The notes under the pieces were generated by a model. That model did not search any database. It was not told the origin of the DNA and saw only the letters and a program-made list of their open reading frames with translations. A DNA stretch of 64,000 nucleotides from Bifidobacterium sp. ESL0704 (GTDB lineage Bacteria > Actinomycetota > Actinomycetes > Actinomycetales > Bifidobacteriaceae). Location: positions 930,001-994,000 of the forward strand of contig NZ_CP113929.1 of the NCBI RefSeq assembly GCF_029392075.1, written 5' to 3'. Numbering within the stretch: position 1 is the stretch's first letter; each line of letters opens with the position of its first letter. Shown here in pieces: positions 33,952-43,166 of the stretch. A program made the translations under genes and the position numbers.

Positions 33952-35880
33952 ATGGCGGTACGTGGTGATATTCGAAATGTGGCGATCGTGGCTCACGTCG
34001 ATCACGGCAAGACCACGCTGGTCAATGCGATGCTTCAGCAGTCGCATGTGTTCAGCGAACGTGAGGAAGTGCCGGACCGTGTAATGGATTCCAACGACCT
34101 CGAGCGTGAGAAGGGCATCACCATCCTCGCCAAGAACACCGCCGTGCAATACACCGGTCCGCTGGCCGCCAAGTACGGCGAGCCCGACGGCATCACCATC
34201 AACGTCATCGACACCCCCGGCCATGCCGATTTCGGCGGCGAGGTGGAACGCGGTATCTCCATGGTCGACGGCGTCGTGCTGCTGGTCGACGCTTCCGAAG
34301 GCCCGTTGCCGCAGACGCGTTTCGTGCTGCGCAAGGCGCTCGAGGCCAAGCTGCCCGTGATTCTTTGCATCAACAAGGTCGACCGCCCCGACGCGCGTAT
34401 TTCCGAGGTCGTCAGCGAATCCACCGATCTGCTGCTCGGCTTGGCCCAGGACGTCAGCGAGGAAGGCGTCGATCTCGATCTCGACTCCCTCTTGGATCTG
34501 CCGGTCATCTACTGCGCCGCCAAGGCGGGCTATGCCTCGCGCAACCAGCCGGAAGACGGCGGCCTGCCGGACAACAAGGACCTCGAGCCGCTGTTCGACA
34601 CCATCATCTCCAACATCCCCGCGCCACAATACACCGAAGGCGCACCCCTGCAGGCGCATGTCACCAACATCGACGCCTCCGACTATCTCGGCCGTCTGGG
34701 CCTGGTCCGCATCTACAACGGCACCCTCAAGAAGGGCAAGCAGTACGGCCTGTCCCGCGTCGACGGCTCCATTGAGAACTTCAAGCTCACCGAGATCCTG
34801 CGCACGCAGGGCCTCGACCGCAGCCCGGTCGATGAGGCCGGCCCCGGCGATATCGTCGCCGTCGCTGGTGTCGACGACATCATGATCGGCGAGACCATCG
34901 TCGATCCCAACGATCCCAAGCCGCTGCCGTTGATCCACGTCGACGATCCGGCGATTTCCATGACCTTCGGCGTCAACGATTCACCGCTGGCCGGCCGCGA
35001 GGGCAAGGACCACAAGCTCACCGCCCGTATGATCAAGGACAGGCTCGACCGCGAGCTCATCGGCAACGTCTCCATCAAGGTCCTGCCGACTGATCGTCCC
35101 GATGCCTGGGAGGTTCAGGGCCGTGGCGAACTCGCGCTCGCCATCCTCGCCGAGCAAATGCGCCGCGAAGGCTACGAGCTGACCGTGGGCCGCCCGCAGG
35201 TGGTCACCAAGACCATCGACGGCAAGCTCAACGAGCCTATGGAATCCGACACCATCGACGTGCCCGAGGAATACATGGGCGCAGTCACCCAGCTCATGGC
35301 CGACCGCAAGGGCCGCATGGACTCCATGGCCAACCACGGTTCCGGCTGGGTGCGCATGCAGTTCACGGTTCCTTCCCGTGGCCTGATCGGTTTCCGTACC
35401 GCGCTTTTGACCGCTACCCGCGGCACCGGTATCTCCAGCTCCATCTCCGCCGGATACGCTCCGTGGGCGGGCGAGATCGTGACCCGTCAGAACGGCTCCA
35501 TGATCTCCGACCGTGCCGGCACCGCCACCCCCTACGCCATGCAGCGTCTGCAGGCCCGCGGCAACTTCTTCGTCGAACCGCAGTCCAACGTCTATGAAGG
35601 CCAGGTCGTCGGCATCAACAACAAGCCCGACGAGCTCGACGTCAACGTCACGCTGGCCAAGCACATGACCAACATGCGTTCCTCCACCGCCGACGTGCTC
35701 GAAACGCTTACCCCGCCGATCAAGATGAGCCTCGAAGAGGCGCTTGATTTCGCCAACGAGGACGAGTGCGTCGAGGTCACCCCCGAGGCCATCCGCGTGC
35801 GCAAGGTCATCCTCGACCGCGACGAGTGGTACAAGTGGCACGCACGCCAGCGTCGCCAGAACGCCAGTAAGAACAAGTAA
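33952..35880 (+). CDS. typA: Ribosome-associated GTPase TypA/BipA
   Basis: The 642-residue translational GTPase begins [20 protein letters not shown] (G1), with G2-region [16 protein letters not shown]3 [13 protein letters not shown] and G4 [11 protein letters not shown]-like domains and the BipA-specific C-terminal domain ([42 protein letters not shown]) follow. It helps 50S assembly and stress or cold adaptation. AGGAGAGG precedes the start. It stands alone with a hairpin 25 bp after its stop. Confidence 0.97.
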   Translation: MAVRGDIRNVAIVAHVDHGKTTLVNAMLQQSHVFSEREEVPDRVMDSNDLEREKGITILAKNTAVQYTGPLAAKYGEPDGITINVIDTPGHADFGGEVERGISMVDGVVLLVDASEGPLPQTRFVLRKALEAKLPVILCINKVDRPDARISEVVSESTDLLLGLAQDVSEEGVDLDLDSLLDLPVIYCAAKAGYASRNQPEDGGLPDNKDLEPLFDTIISNIPAPQYTEGAPLQAHVTNIDASDYLGRLGLVRIYNGTLKKGKQYGLSRVDGSIENFKLTEILRTQGLDRSPVDEAGPGDIVAVAGVDDIMIGETIVDPNDPKPLPLIHVDDPAISMTFGVNDSPLAGREGKDHKLTARMIKDRLDRELIGNVSIKVLPTDRPDAWEVQGRGELALAILAEQMRREGYELTVGRPQVVTKTIDGKLNEPMESDTIDVPEEYMGAVTQLMADRKGRMDSMANHGSGWVRMQFTVPSRGLIGFRTALLTATRGTGISSSISAGYAPWAGEIVTRQNGSMISDRAGTATPYAMQRLQARGNFFVEPQSNVYEGQVVGINNKPDELDVNVTLAKHMTNMRSSTADVLETLTPPIKMSLEEALDFANEDECVEVTPEAIRVRKVILDRDEWYKWHARQRRQNASKNK

Positions 35881-35905
35881 GTCCGATTATTTGTCTGGTT
35901 GAATC

Positions 35906-35939
35906 AGCACCTTCTGAATCTTTCGGTTCAGGAGGTGCT
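35906..35939 (+). terminator. Terminator of typA
   Basis: AGCACCTTCTGAA (35906-35918) pairs with TTCAGGAGGTGCT (35927-35939) around an eight-base loop, with one mismatch. The T tract is missing. Confidence 0.65.
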
Positions 35940-35972
35940 CGCTTATTCAGATGGAATCCGCCGGTATGCTCC

Positions 35973-36099
35973 TGCATTGGTGACGCTTGTGGGGCAATTG
36001 GCGTCGTATCTGCACGAGCATATTGCATTGGTGATGCAAAAACGTGGAAAGCGTCGCGTTTGCAAGTGGGTTGAGCTCATCGGCGTCGCCTACGCAAAC
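35973..36099. repeat. Degenerate 50-51-bp repeat with hairpin
   Basis: TGCATTGGTGA occurs at 35973 and 36024 (51 bp), GCGTCG at 36001 and 36051 (50 bp) and again at 36083. CGTTTGC (36057-36063) and GCAAACG (36093-36099) can pair. This looks like an old, decayed array of the type seen elsewhere in the window. Confidence 0.45.
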
Positions 36100-36127
36100 G
36101 GATTACCGTTTTGACCGCCCGATGGGG

Positions 36128-36133
36128 CATACT
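36128..36133 (+). promoter_or_regulatory. -10 box, possible leaderless start of the membrane-protein gene
   Basis: CATACT ends six bases before ATG 36140, and no ribosome site is present. Confidence 0.4.
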
Positions 36134-36139
36134 GGCACT

Positions 36140-36664
36140 ATGACAACTCCAGCAGCATCCTCCGAAACCGTCGAACAGCAGTCGGATCTGCCCTTCTCCT
36201 ACCGGTGTAGTGCATGGCTTCGTGCGCTGATATGCGTGGCAACGGGGATTGTGGCCGGAATATGCGGCACGCTGGTACATCGGCTTGGAGCCCAATATAA
36301 TCTGCCGATCGGCTTGGTTCTGGCATTGTTGATTATCGGCATTTCCGCCTGGAGCGCCCGCGCGCGCAGCGGTGTGACAGGGCTGGCGCTGCACTTGATC
36401 GCTTCCTCCGGAGTCATTGTCGTGGCTTCGGTCACCGCCACGTCCGGCGATATCTTGGTGCCGATGGGCTTCTACAGCTCGGACATTCCGTTTTTCAGCC
36501 AGAACGCACTGTGGTTCTGGTTCTTTGGCATGATTGTCATCCAGTTCGTCATGGTCTTCTTGCCGCGAAGCCTATTCGTCATCCCCTCTTCTGGAGCCTC
36601 TTTGGTTGTCCGACGCGATGCTGCCGAGGCCGATGACGATTCCCGCGAGGAGATGCGACCATGA
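36140..36664 (+). CDS. Small integral membrane protein of unknown function
   Basis: I do not recognise the family with certainty. The 174-residue protein has four hydrophobic segments: ALICVATGIVAGICGTLV, IGLVLALLIIGISAW, GLALHLIASSGVIVVASVTA and ALWFWFFGMIVIQFVMVFL. The C-terminus is charged and ends EEMRP. Actinobacterial genomes often carry a short four-helix protein of this kind, but no activity is known to me. It overlaps pheA by four bases, so the two are co-translated. A longer frame from 36044 would run through repeats and lacks a start signal. Confidence 0.75.
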   Translation: MTTPAASSETVEQQSDLPFSYRCSAWLRALICVATGIVAGICGTLVHRLGAQYNLPIGLVLALLIIGISAWSARARSGVTGLALHLIASSGVIVVASVTATSGDILVPMGFYSSDIPFFSQNALWFWFFGMIVIQFVMVFLPRSLFVIPSSGASLVVRRDAAEADDDSREEMRP

Positions 36665-37704
36665 GTCACGACAACGAGAACGCAGCGCGCGCAATATCGG
36701 GGGAGTTGCCGGACCCGCGTAAGCTGTTCTTCCTCGGGCCTCTCGGCTCGTTTACGCATCAGGCTGCGGCAAGTGCGGCAGAGACATTGGACAGAAACGG
36801 TCGAAGCGCCGGGCTTGTGGCGCGTGACAACGTCCCGGCCATCATCCGCGACGTCGAGGCCGGCTTGGGATGGGGCGTCATCGCTTGGGAGAACAGCGTC
36901 GAAGGCTACGTTGTCCCGAATCTTGACGCGGTCATCGACGCCGGCGATCTGGCAGGCCTGGGACGTCTGAGCGTAGACATCGCATTCGATGCGTTTGTAC
37001 GCCCCGATGACGGCAACGCCTCGAATGCAGACGAAGCTGGTCAGGCGTCGTTGCAAGAGGTAACGGCGCATCCTCACGGGCTGGCGCAATGCACGAAATT
37101 CGCCAGGGCGCATCGCCTGACCCCGGTGCCCGCATCCTCCAATGCCGCGGCCTGCCGCGATGTGAAACCGGGGCAGGTGGCGCTCGGCCCCGCTCTTTGC
37201 GGCGAATTATATGGTCTCAAGACCTTCGAACACAACGTTCAGGATTTCAGCGGTGCCAATACCGATTTCCTTGTGGTCGCACCCAGAAACGACGTACGTT
37301 CCGTTTTGCATGCTTATCGGCAGAGTCAAGCCGTCGATTTCGAGACGATTATCGCCGTGGTCCCTCTGAGCACCGGCCCCGGTGTCATTGCCAAGCTGCT
37401 TGATTCGGTACGAGACGAGGGGCTGAATATGACCAGCCTCATGTCGAGGCCCATCAAAGGCCATGCCGGCACCTACAGCTTCATCATCACGTTGGATGCC
37501 GCGCCTTGGCAAGTCAATTTCAACCGTCTACTCCATCAGATGGTCGTTAAAGGGGACTGGGTCAAGACCCTGGCCGTCTACCCGCGTGGGGAACACCCGA
37601 ACCCGCCGGTGGACACGTGGATGCTACCGCAAGGCGGCATATGCCGCAAACGCGCGGATGCCAGTGAAATGAAGGCGAAAGAAGAAAGGGAACTGCTGTG
37701 GTGA
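36661..37704 (+). CDS. pheA: Prephenate dehydratase
   Basis: The 347-residue enzyme converts prephenate to phenylpyruvate in phenylalanine synthesis. It begins KLFFLGPLGSFTHQAA, has WGVIAWENSVEGYVVPNLDA, and a C-terminal ACT domain (LLDSVRDEGLNMTSLMSRPI, KGHAGTYSFIITLDA) that normally binds phenylalanine for feedback control. There is no chorismate mutase domain. The start overlaps the preceding membrane-protein gene and the end overlaps tyrA. Confidence 0.95.
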   Translation: MSHDNENAARAISGELPDPRKLFFLGPLGSFTHQAAASAAETLDRNGRSAGLVARDNVPAIIRDVEAGLGWGVIAWENSVEGYVVPNLDAVIDAGDLAGLGRLSVDIAFDAFVRPDDGNASNADEAGQASLQEVTAHPHGLAQCTKFARAHRLTPVPASSNAAACRDVKPGQVALGPALCGELYGLKTFEHNVQDFSGANTDFLVVAPRNDVRSVLHAYRQSQAVDFETIIAVVPLSTGPGVIAKLLDSVRDEGLNMTSLMSRPIKGHAGTYSFIITLDAAPWQVNFNRLLHQMVVKGDWVKTLAVYPRGEHPNPPVDTWMLPQGGICRKRADASEMKAKEERELLW

Positions 37705-38723
37705 AAACGGTCGGGATCGTCGGCCTCGGGCTTATCGGAGGTTCGCTGGCAAGGCTGTTGGCCGGGCGCGACGTTGAGGTCGTCGCCTGGAATCGTCATG
37801 AAAAACCGTACGCGGCTGCTCGACGCGACGGAATCACCTGTGTCGCTTCGTTGGAGGGGCTCGCTGCGGAAAAGCCCGAGGTGCTGTTCCTCTGTAACCC
37901 TTTGAAGGCCATGCCCGAGATGCTGCGCCGGCTTGCCCCGGTGCTTGACAGGGAAACGACCACGCTGAGCGATGTCGGCAGTGTTAAGGCGATGGTGCGC
38001 TCGCAGGTCGCCCAAGCCGGCCTCGCCGATTGCTATGTCGGGGCGCACCCGATGGCAGGCACCGAGTTTTCGGGGTTTGCGGCCAGCGACCCGGCCATTT
38101 ACGACCATGCGCTATGGTCGGTCACCGTCGATGAAACCACCGATTACGAACGTTTTCTCAAAGTGGCCACGTTGATCACCGGAGCGATCGGCAACCGCGT
38201 CATCGTCCTTGACGACCAGACGCATGATCGCGCCGCCGCGATGATCTCGCATGCTCCTCATGTCGTGTCGACCGCGCTGATCAACGGGCTCGCCTCCAGT
38301 CCCGATCGCAACATCGCCGCGGCCCTCGCAGCCGGTTCCTGGCGGGACATGACCCGCGTGGCCTTGACCGACCCGGACCGCACCCGTGCGATGGTCGAGG
38401 AGGACGCCGACAACGTCGAGGCGCTGCTGCGCGATCTGGCCGACAGACTCACATCGTTCGCCGATGACCTGCATGACAGGGATGATGCGGCTTTGACGAA
38501 GTTCTTTGCAGCCGGCCAGCCGTTCCGTGACTACAAGTCGCGTGAACGCGAGTCCGGTGAGAACGGTGCATTGGGCGCAGACGGCCATATTGAACGTATC
38601 GTTATTGATATTCCCAATTCGGGCTGGCAGCGCACGTTTCTGGATTCCGCACGTCGTGGCGAGCACGTCGTTCGTTTCCTCCAGCCATGGCGGGCCGAAG
38701 TCGAGACGCGCTCCAAAATATAA
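37698..38723 (+). CDS. tyrA: Prephenate dehydrogenase
   Basis: The 341-residue NAD(P)-dependent enzyme makes 4-hydroxyphenylpyruvate for tyrosine. It begins with the Rossmann motif VGIVGLGLIGGSLARLLAG and has GAHPMAGTEFSGF and DRAAAMISHAPHVVSTALI, which are typical of TyrA. It starts at GTG 37698 (or GTG 37701) inside the end of pheA, with GAAAGGG upstream, so phenylalanine and tyrosine branches are co-translated. It converges with the next gene, whose stop lies only two bases away. Confidence 0.94.
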   Translation: MVKTVGIVGLGLIGGSLARLLAGRDVEVVAWNRHEKPYAAARRDGITCVASLEGLAAEKPEVLFLCNPLKAMPEMLRRLAPVLDRETTTLSDVGSVKAMVRSQVAQAGLADCYVGAHPMAGTEFSGFAASDPAIYDHALWSVTVDETTDYERFLKVATLITGAIGNRVIVLDDQTHDRAAAMISHAPHVVSTALINGLASSPDRNIAAALAAGSWRDMTRVALTDPDRTRAMVEEDADNVEALLRDLADRLTSFADDLHDRDDAALTKFFAAGQPFRDYKSRERESGENGALGADGHIERIVIDIPNSGWQRTFLDSARRGEHVVRFLQPWRAEVETRSKI

Positions 38724-38725
38724 CG

Positions 38726-38992
38726 TCATACGTTATGCGGGTGATTGTGCCGTATCTTCCGTTCCGGAATCGGTTTGAGCACCACGATGCGTTCGCGGGG
38801 AATGTCGACATCCTGCGCAGGACGTGACCCGTTGGCGGCTGCATCCCGCGTGAGGCGGAGCGTCTGTCCATCCCACGAATGTACATGGCCGATGAAGTCC
38901 CGGAATTGCTGTCGACCGGTTTGTTCATTGCGTCCGTCAAGTATTCGGACCACGAGTCTTGCATCTGCAGGGATTGATTTTGGAAGTGTCAT
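38726..38992 (-). CDS. Small conserved bifidobacterial protein (DUF6725-like)
   Basis: The 88-residue protein contains ADARLVVRILDGRNEQTGRQ, FRDFIGHVHSWDGQTLRLTR and a final IPRERIVVLKPIPERK. It looks like a small beta-barrel. I associate it from memory with DUF6725, often found in this tyrA/xerC neighbourhood; similar short domains occur as N-terminal parts of GNAT enzymes in Actinobacteria. The start at 38992 gives the conserved N-terminus; a longer frame to 39040 lacks support. Function is unknown. Confidence 0.7.
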   Translation of the reverse strand: MTLPKSIPADARLVVRILDGRNEQTGRQQFRDFIGHVHSWDGQTLRLTRDAAANGSRPAQDVDIPRERIVVLKPIPERKIRHNHPHNV

Positions 38993-39046
38993 CGTTTCGC
39001 TTTCGTAATGTCGGAGTATGGCGTTATCCACTATACGCAAACATTG

Positions 39047-39076
39047 TTGTAATCAGTCATCACGTTCTAGTAAAGT
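39047..39076 (+). promoter_or_regulatory. Promoter of the small-protein/GNAT module
   Basis: TTGTAA (39047-39052) and TAAAGT (39071-39076) are 18 bp apart, about 70 bp before ATG 39148. Confidence 0.5.
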
Positions 39077-39147
39077 AGAAATACATTGTTTTCGGCGCCG
39101 TGTTCTCGGTGCGCCAGACTTTGCAAGACAAAGGAAAGTGGAACGAT

Positions 39148-39306
39148 ATGGCACGAGATAGAGTACTTGAGCGCGCCAAGGCGCCAACTGGCCGGAATCT
39201 CAAGCAGGATGAGTATTGGCAGTCTTTGGAACGTTCGTTCAACAAGGATTTCATCGAGGTGGCACGGGAGAAATATGACAAGCGAAAGCGACTACCGCTG
39301 GACTGA
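39148..39306 (+). CDS. 52-residue charged protein, first gene of a GNAT module
   Basis: The protein begins MARDRVLERAKAPTGRNLKQ and ends KYDKRKRLPLD. It is basic, helical in appearance and without a recognisable domain; it lacks the ribbon-helix-helix of known TacA-type antitoxins. AAAGGAAAG stands before its ATG. It overlaps the following GNAT gene by 32 bases in another frame. The tight overlap and small size suggest an antitoxin, an immunity factor or a helper of the acetyltransferase. That is inference only. Confidence 0.55.
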   Translation: MARDRVLERAKAPTGRNLKQDEYWQSLERSFNKDFIEVAREKYDKRKRLPLD

Positions 39307-39829
39307 AGCGTCTCCTGACTACCGTGCCAGACTGCAGAACTTCGCATGTGCCGCCCCTTTGGGCGGCTTTGCTTTAAAGGCTGTCCGAAAGCATAACGAG
39401 TATTATGCGGAGTATGAGTATGAGGTTCAGGCCACGATACGTGATATGAGGTCATGGGATCGCAGAAGCCAGTGGGTTGATATTTGTGTGTCCCGAGAAA
39501 AGCAGGAACGAATATGGTCTTTTGTATGGTTCGGTATCGTTGGAGGAACTAAAAAAGATTCTATGGGAACCTATATGGTTGGCTACATTGCCAGAGCTTT
39601 GGATGCAAAAGGTTGCCATTTTGGGGATTCAACGTTGAAACATGCTCTTTCTGTTATGCAAAGAAATCAGGAAAAGACAGGCAGGGATGCTGTCATCGGC
39701 GCAAGGGTAGACCCCGACAACAAAAGCAGTATGGCGCTTTTCAAAAGACATGGATTTGCGGATACTGGGCAGGATCCGGAAGCATTGGAATACCATCGGT
39801 TGATGAGGTTCGGATTTGATGAATCATAG
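39275..39829 (+). CDS. GNAT-fold acetyltransferase of foreign composition
   Basis: The 184-residue protein ends with the GNAT motif B (VDPDNKSSMALFKRHGFADT) and contains the strand TYMVGYIARALDAKGCHFGD. ATG 39275 has GGGAG inside the upstream gene, so translation is coupled. The base composition of about 39380-39830 is visibly AT-richer than neighbouring genes, which suggests transfer. It may modify aminoacyl-tRNA, as toxic GNATs do, an antibiotic or a metabolite; the substrate is not predictable. It lies directly before xerC. Confidence 0.7.
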   Translation: MTSESDYRWTEASPDYRARLQNFACAAPLGGFALKAVRKHNEYYAEYEYEVQATIRDMRSWDRRSQWVDICVSREKQERIWSFVWFGIVGGTKKDSMGTYMVGYIARALDAKGCHFGDSTLKHALSVMQRNQEKTGRDAVIGARVDPDNKSSMALFKRHGFADTGQDPEALEYHRLMRFGFDES

Positions 39830-39879
39830 GTTGTTCTCGATGTTGCAATGAGAAATATGTCATTTGAAAGAATGCGATT

Positions 39880-40980
39880 ATGCAATATCAACGCCAGATA
39901 GACCGGTTCCTCGACTTTCTGAAAGCCAATCGCGGTCTTTCCGCCAACACCGTGAAGGCGTACCGTACCGATCTGCTGGAATGTTTGGACTTTCTAGACA
40001 GTAACGGCATCACAAGTTTGAATGAGATCCGGCTGGAAGACCTGCGTGGGTGGATGGCGCACGAATCAGGCAACCACGCCCGCAGTTCCATGGCACGCAA
40101 GAGCGTGGCCGTGCGCAACTTTTTCGCCTGGGCCGACGAGCACGATATCATCGCAACGAATCCCGCGGCCACGCTGATGACGCCGAAAATCCCGCAGACA
40201 CTGCCTACAGTATTGAATGAATCCCAGGCCGAGCGGCTGATGGAGACCGTCGACGCGGATTGCGGGAACGGCGAGGAGCTTCAAGAACAGGCGGATAGTG
40301 AACGTTTTTCTGCAGACAACGGGGAAGAATCCAATATCGGCGATTCTTCTGATTGCCGTAAGGTCAGGGGAAACCCTTCGAAGAACAGGCTCAAAGACGA
40401 AGCGCTCGCATTGCGTGACGCGGCGATGATCGAACTGCTCTACGCCACCGGCATCCGGGTCGCGGAGCTGACCGGGTTGGATATCGGCGACGTCTCGTTC
40501 GACACCCGCACGGTTCGGGTCACCGGCAAAGGCGACAAGCAACGTGTGGTGCCGTTCGGCGCACCTGCGTCCCGGGCGTTGGAGGCTTGGCTGTCGGATT
40601 CCGGGCGCCCGATACTGCTCAAAACCAGAAAACAATCCGACAATTCGACGAAACCCACTTCGAAGAAGGGGAGTCCCGTCCACTCGCTCAATTCTTCTGA
40701 TTGCACGGATGCCCTGTTTCTCGGAGCTCGCGGCGCCCGCATCGACCAACGTGTGGTACGCAAGGTGGTCCACGAGAAGGCCGACGAGGCCGGTGTGCCG
40801 GATATCGGTCCGCATGCCCTGCGGCACAGCGCGGCGACCCATCTGCTCGACGGCGGTGCCGATTTGCGTGAGGTTCAGGAGATGCTCGGCCATTCCTCGC
40901 TCAAGACCACGCAGCGATATACCCACGTTTCCATCGAACAGCTCAAATCACGCTATCGGCAGGCTTTTCCCCGGGCATAG
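39880..40980 (+). CDS. xerC: XerC-like tyrosine recombinase with two insertions
   Basis: The 366-residue recombinase has the N-terminal core-binding domain (LDFLKANRGLSANTVKAYRT) and catalytic motifs: Arg in YATGIRVAELTGLD, Lys in TGKGDKQRVVPFG, His/Arg in GPHALRHSAATHLLDGG, His in MLGHSSLKTTQ and Tyr in RYTHVS. Two polar insertions, about residues 122-170 and 250-275, make it about 60 residues longer than XerD in the same window. Both insertions have Ser/Asp/Glu/Lys-rich sequence and each contains an SSDC word. It is the likely XerD partner for dif; an integrase of an old element is less likely because no element surrounds it. Confidence 0.88.
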   Translation: MQYQRQIDRFLDFLKANRGLSANTVKAYRTDLLECLDFLDSNGITSLNEIRLEDLRGWMAHESGNHARSSMARKSVAVRNFFAWADEHDIIATNPAATLMTPKIPQTLPTVLNESQAERLMETVDADCGNGEELQEQADSERFSADNGEESNIGDSSDCRKVRGNPSKNRLKDEALALRDAAMIELLYATGIRVAELTGLDIGDVSFDTRTVRVTGKGDKQRVVPFGAPASRALEAWLSDSGRPILLKTRKQSDNSTKPTSKKGSPVHSLNSSDCTDALFLGARGARIDQRVVRKVVHEKADEAGVPDIGPHALRHSAATHLLDGGADLREVQEMLGHSSLKTTQRYTHVSIEQLKSRYRQAFPRA

Positions 40981-41097
40981 ACCTGAAAAACAGTTTATGC
41001 AGATTTTTGTTATTTTCTTGAATTTTGACTGTTCATTTTATGGATAATAACTTGCATAATCCGTAAGCAAGCGTATAAATGAAAGATAACAGCAAAG

Positions 41098-41126
41098 AGG
41101 TTGGCCCTTACAGCCGACCTTTTTTG
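41098..41126 (+). terminator. Terminator-like hairpin in the oppA leader
   Basis: AGGTTGGC (41098-41105) and GCCGACCT (41113-41120) pair, with one wobble, and run into six T residues. It lies 117 bp after xerC and 49 bp before the oppA start. It may end xerC transcription or attenuate oppA if a promoter lies in the AT-rich stretch 41000-41060. Confidence 0.7.
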
Positions 41127-41174
41127 TTAGATGTGCAGGTTTTCTGCATAATGAAAAAGAAAGGGAGAAATCTT

Positions 41175-42818
41175 ATGAAGAAGAAAGGTCTGGCCCTTGC
41201 AGCTGTTGTCTGCTCGGCGGCCATGCTCCTTAGCGCCTGTGGCGGATCCGGCTCTTCGTCGAGCTCATCGTCCAATGGCGGCAAGGACATCATCACGCTC
41301 TTCAATTCAGAGCCTCAGAATCCTCTGATTCCCGGCAACACCAATGAAACCGGCGGCGGCATGGTCTTGCGTGGTCTGTTCTCGCAACTGGTTCGTTTCG
41401 ACGTCAAGGGCAACCCCGTCAACGATCAGGCGCAGTCCATCAAGCCGAACGCCGATGGCACCCAGTACACCATCAAGCTTAAGCCCGGTCTGAAATTCAG
41501 CGACGGCAGCCCGATCAAGGCCGAGAACTTCACCAAGGCATGGAGCTATGTCGCCAATGTGAAGAACGCTCAGAAGTGCTCGTCTTTCTTCTCGACGATC
41601 AAGGGCTATAAGGATCTTCAAAAGACCAGCGGGCTCAAGGGCGACGAACAGCTGTCCGGCCTCAAGGTCGTCGACGACACCACGTTCACCGTCGATCTGG
41701 ATTCTCCCGATGCCACGTTCCCGATCAAGGTCGGCTATTCCGGCTTCGCGCCGCTTCCCGAGTCCTTCTACAAGGATCCGAAGGCCTTCGGCAACAAGCC
41801 GATCGGCAATGGTCCCTACAAGTTCGACTCCTGGAACCACGGCACCGACATCAAGATCGTCAAGAACTCCTACTACAAGGGTGATGACAAGCCGCAGAAC
41901 GACGGCGTCGATTTCAAGATCTATACCAAGTCGAGCGCCGCATACGCGGATGTTCAGGCGGGCAACCTTGACGCCATGAACGCCATTCCTCCGGAGGATA
42001 CGAAGAGCTTCAGGACCGACAGCAGCCTGCAGGCCTATGCAAAGCCGGGTTCCTCGATTCAGCAGTTCACCATTCCTTCCGATCTTCCCCATTTCCAGAC
42101 CGGCACCGAGGAAGGCACGTTGCGTCGTCAGGCCATCTCCATGTCCATCGACCGCGCCACCATCATCAAGAAGGTGCTCAACGGCCTCGGCGAGACCGCG
42201 CACGAGTTCACCGCTCCGGTGATCCCCGGCTATTCCGCAACGCTCAAGGGCAACGAGAACCTCAAGTACAACCCCACCAAGGCCAAGGAACTCTGGCAGA
42301 AGGCCGATGCCATCTCGAAGGACAACGACAAGCTGACGCTCGCCTACAACTCCGACGGCACCTCGAAGCCCGTCTTCGACGCGATGGTCAACTCCATCAA
42401 CAACACCCTGGGCTCCGGCGTCTCCGCCACCAACCCGATGCCTACGTTCCAGGAATTCCGTGACGCCATCTCCAACCGCAAGGTCAAGGGCGGCTTCCGT
42501 TCCGGCTGGATGCCTGATTATCCGTCGGCCGAGAACTATCTGGTGCAGAACTTCGCCACTTCCGCCGGCCATGGCAATGGCTCCAACGACGGCGATTACA
42601 GCAACCCGAAGTTCGACGACGAACTGAACAAGGCCTATGCGGCCAAGTCCGTCGACGAGGCGAACAAGGATTATCAGCAGGCTCAGGAAGTCTTGCTGAA
42701 CGATCTGCCTGCCATCCCTCTGTACTACATGGCGAATCAGGGTGTCGCAGCCAAGGGCGTCAAGGGCTTCGCCATCGATTGGCAGTCCTATCCGACCTTC
42801 ATCCAGATGCACAAGTGA
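41175..42818 (+). CDS. oppA: Oligopeptide ABC transporter substrate-binding lipoprotein 1
   Basis: The 547-residue SBP_bac_5 family protein has a lipoprotein signal peptide (MKKKGLALAAVVCSAAMLLS, then lipobox LSAC with the modified cysteine) and a serine-rich linker. The ligand-binding core contains QSIKPNADGTQYTIKLKPGL, the KFSDGSPIKAENFTKAW block and, near the end, GYWMPDYPS-like FRSGWMPDYPSAENYL. It would deliver peptides to the permeases encoded downstream. The start at 41175 follows AAGGGAGA; a longer in-frame start at 41079 would break the signal peptide. Confidence 0.94.
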   Translation: MKKKGLALAAVVCSAAMLLSACGGSGSSSSSSSNGGKDIITLFNSEPQNPLIPGNTNETGGGMVLRGLFSQLVRFDVKGNPVNDQAQSIKPNADGTQYTIKLKPGLKFSDGSPIKAENFTKAWSYVANVKNAQKCSSFFSTIKGYKDLQKTSGLKGDEQLSGLKVVDDTTFTVDLDSPDATFPIKVGYSGFAPLPESFYKDPKAFGNKPIGNGPYKFDSWNHGTDIKIVKNSYYKGDDKPQNDGVDFKIYTKSSAAYADVQAGNLDAMNAIPPEDTKSFRTDSSLQAYAKPGSSIQQFTIPSDLPHFQTGTEEGTLRRQAISMSIDRATIIKKVLNGLGETAHEFTAPVIPGYSATLKGNENLKYNPTKAKELWQKADAISKDNDKLTLAYNSDGTSKPVFDAMVNSINNTLGSGVSATNPMPTFQEFRDAISNRKVKGGFRSGWMPDYPSAENYLVQNFATSAGHGNGSNDGDYSNPKFDDELNKAYAAKSVDEANKDYQQAQEVLLNDLPAIPLYYMANQGVAAKGVKGFAIDWQSYPTFIQMHK

Positions 42819-42874
42819 TGCATTGAAGGTGCTACGGGATTCTGACATAGTGGTGTCATAATCCTGCAGGATTC

Positions 42875-42908
42875 AAGCGGGAGGATGCGAAAGCGTCTTC
42901 CCGCTTTT
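42875..42908 (+). terminator. Terminator after oppA copy 1
   Basis: AAGCGGGAGGATGC pairs with GCGTCTTCCCGCTT (two wobble pairs) around a GAAA tetraloop and ends in TTTT, 57 bp after the stop. The rest of the 348-bp spacer up to copy 2 holds no gene. Confidence 0.85.
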
Positions 42909-43166
42909 GCATACCTGTTTCGCGGTGTGCATGGCGGCAATCGTTGCCGATGCCGTGTCGCTGCGGGTGTAGTGTGGTGCGGGTTGCGTTTTGGCCGGCC
43001 ATCTTGGGAGTTTTGAGCGAAAGTGTCCGAATAGTGTTCATCGGCACCTGCCCGTTACATTCATGGAGTTCAATGGCATCATGCAGCTGGTTGAGCAAAC
43101 AGCTGCAAGACTTTCGGCATGATTTGCCGTTCAAGTCGGGGAGACCATCTGCAGGAAAGAAGAACA

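Noticed and set aside
39001..41000. Integrated mobile element around the recombinase at 39880
   Set aside because: The recombinase matches XerC, and there are no flanking direct repeats, tRNA target, excisionase or phage genes; only the small GNAT module looks foreign.
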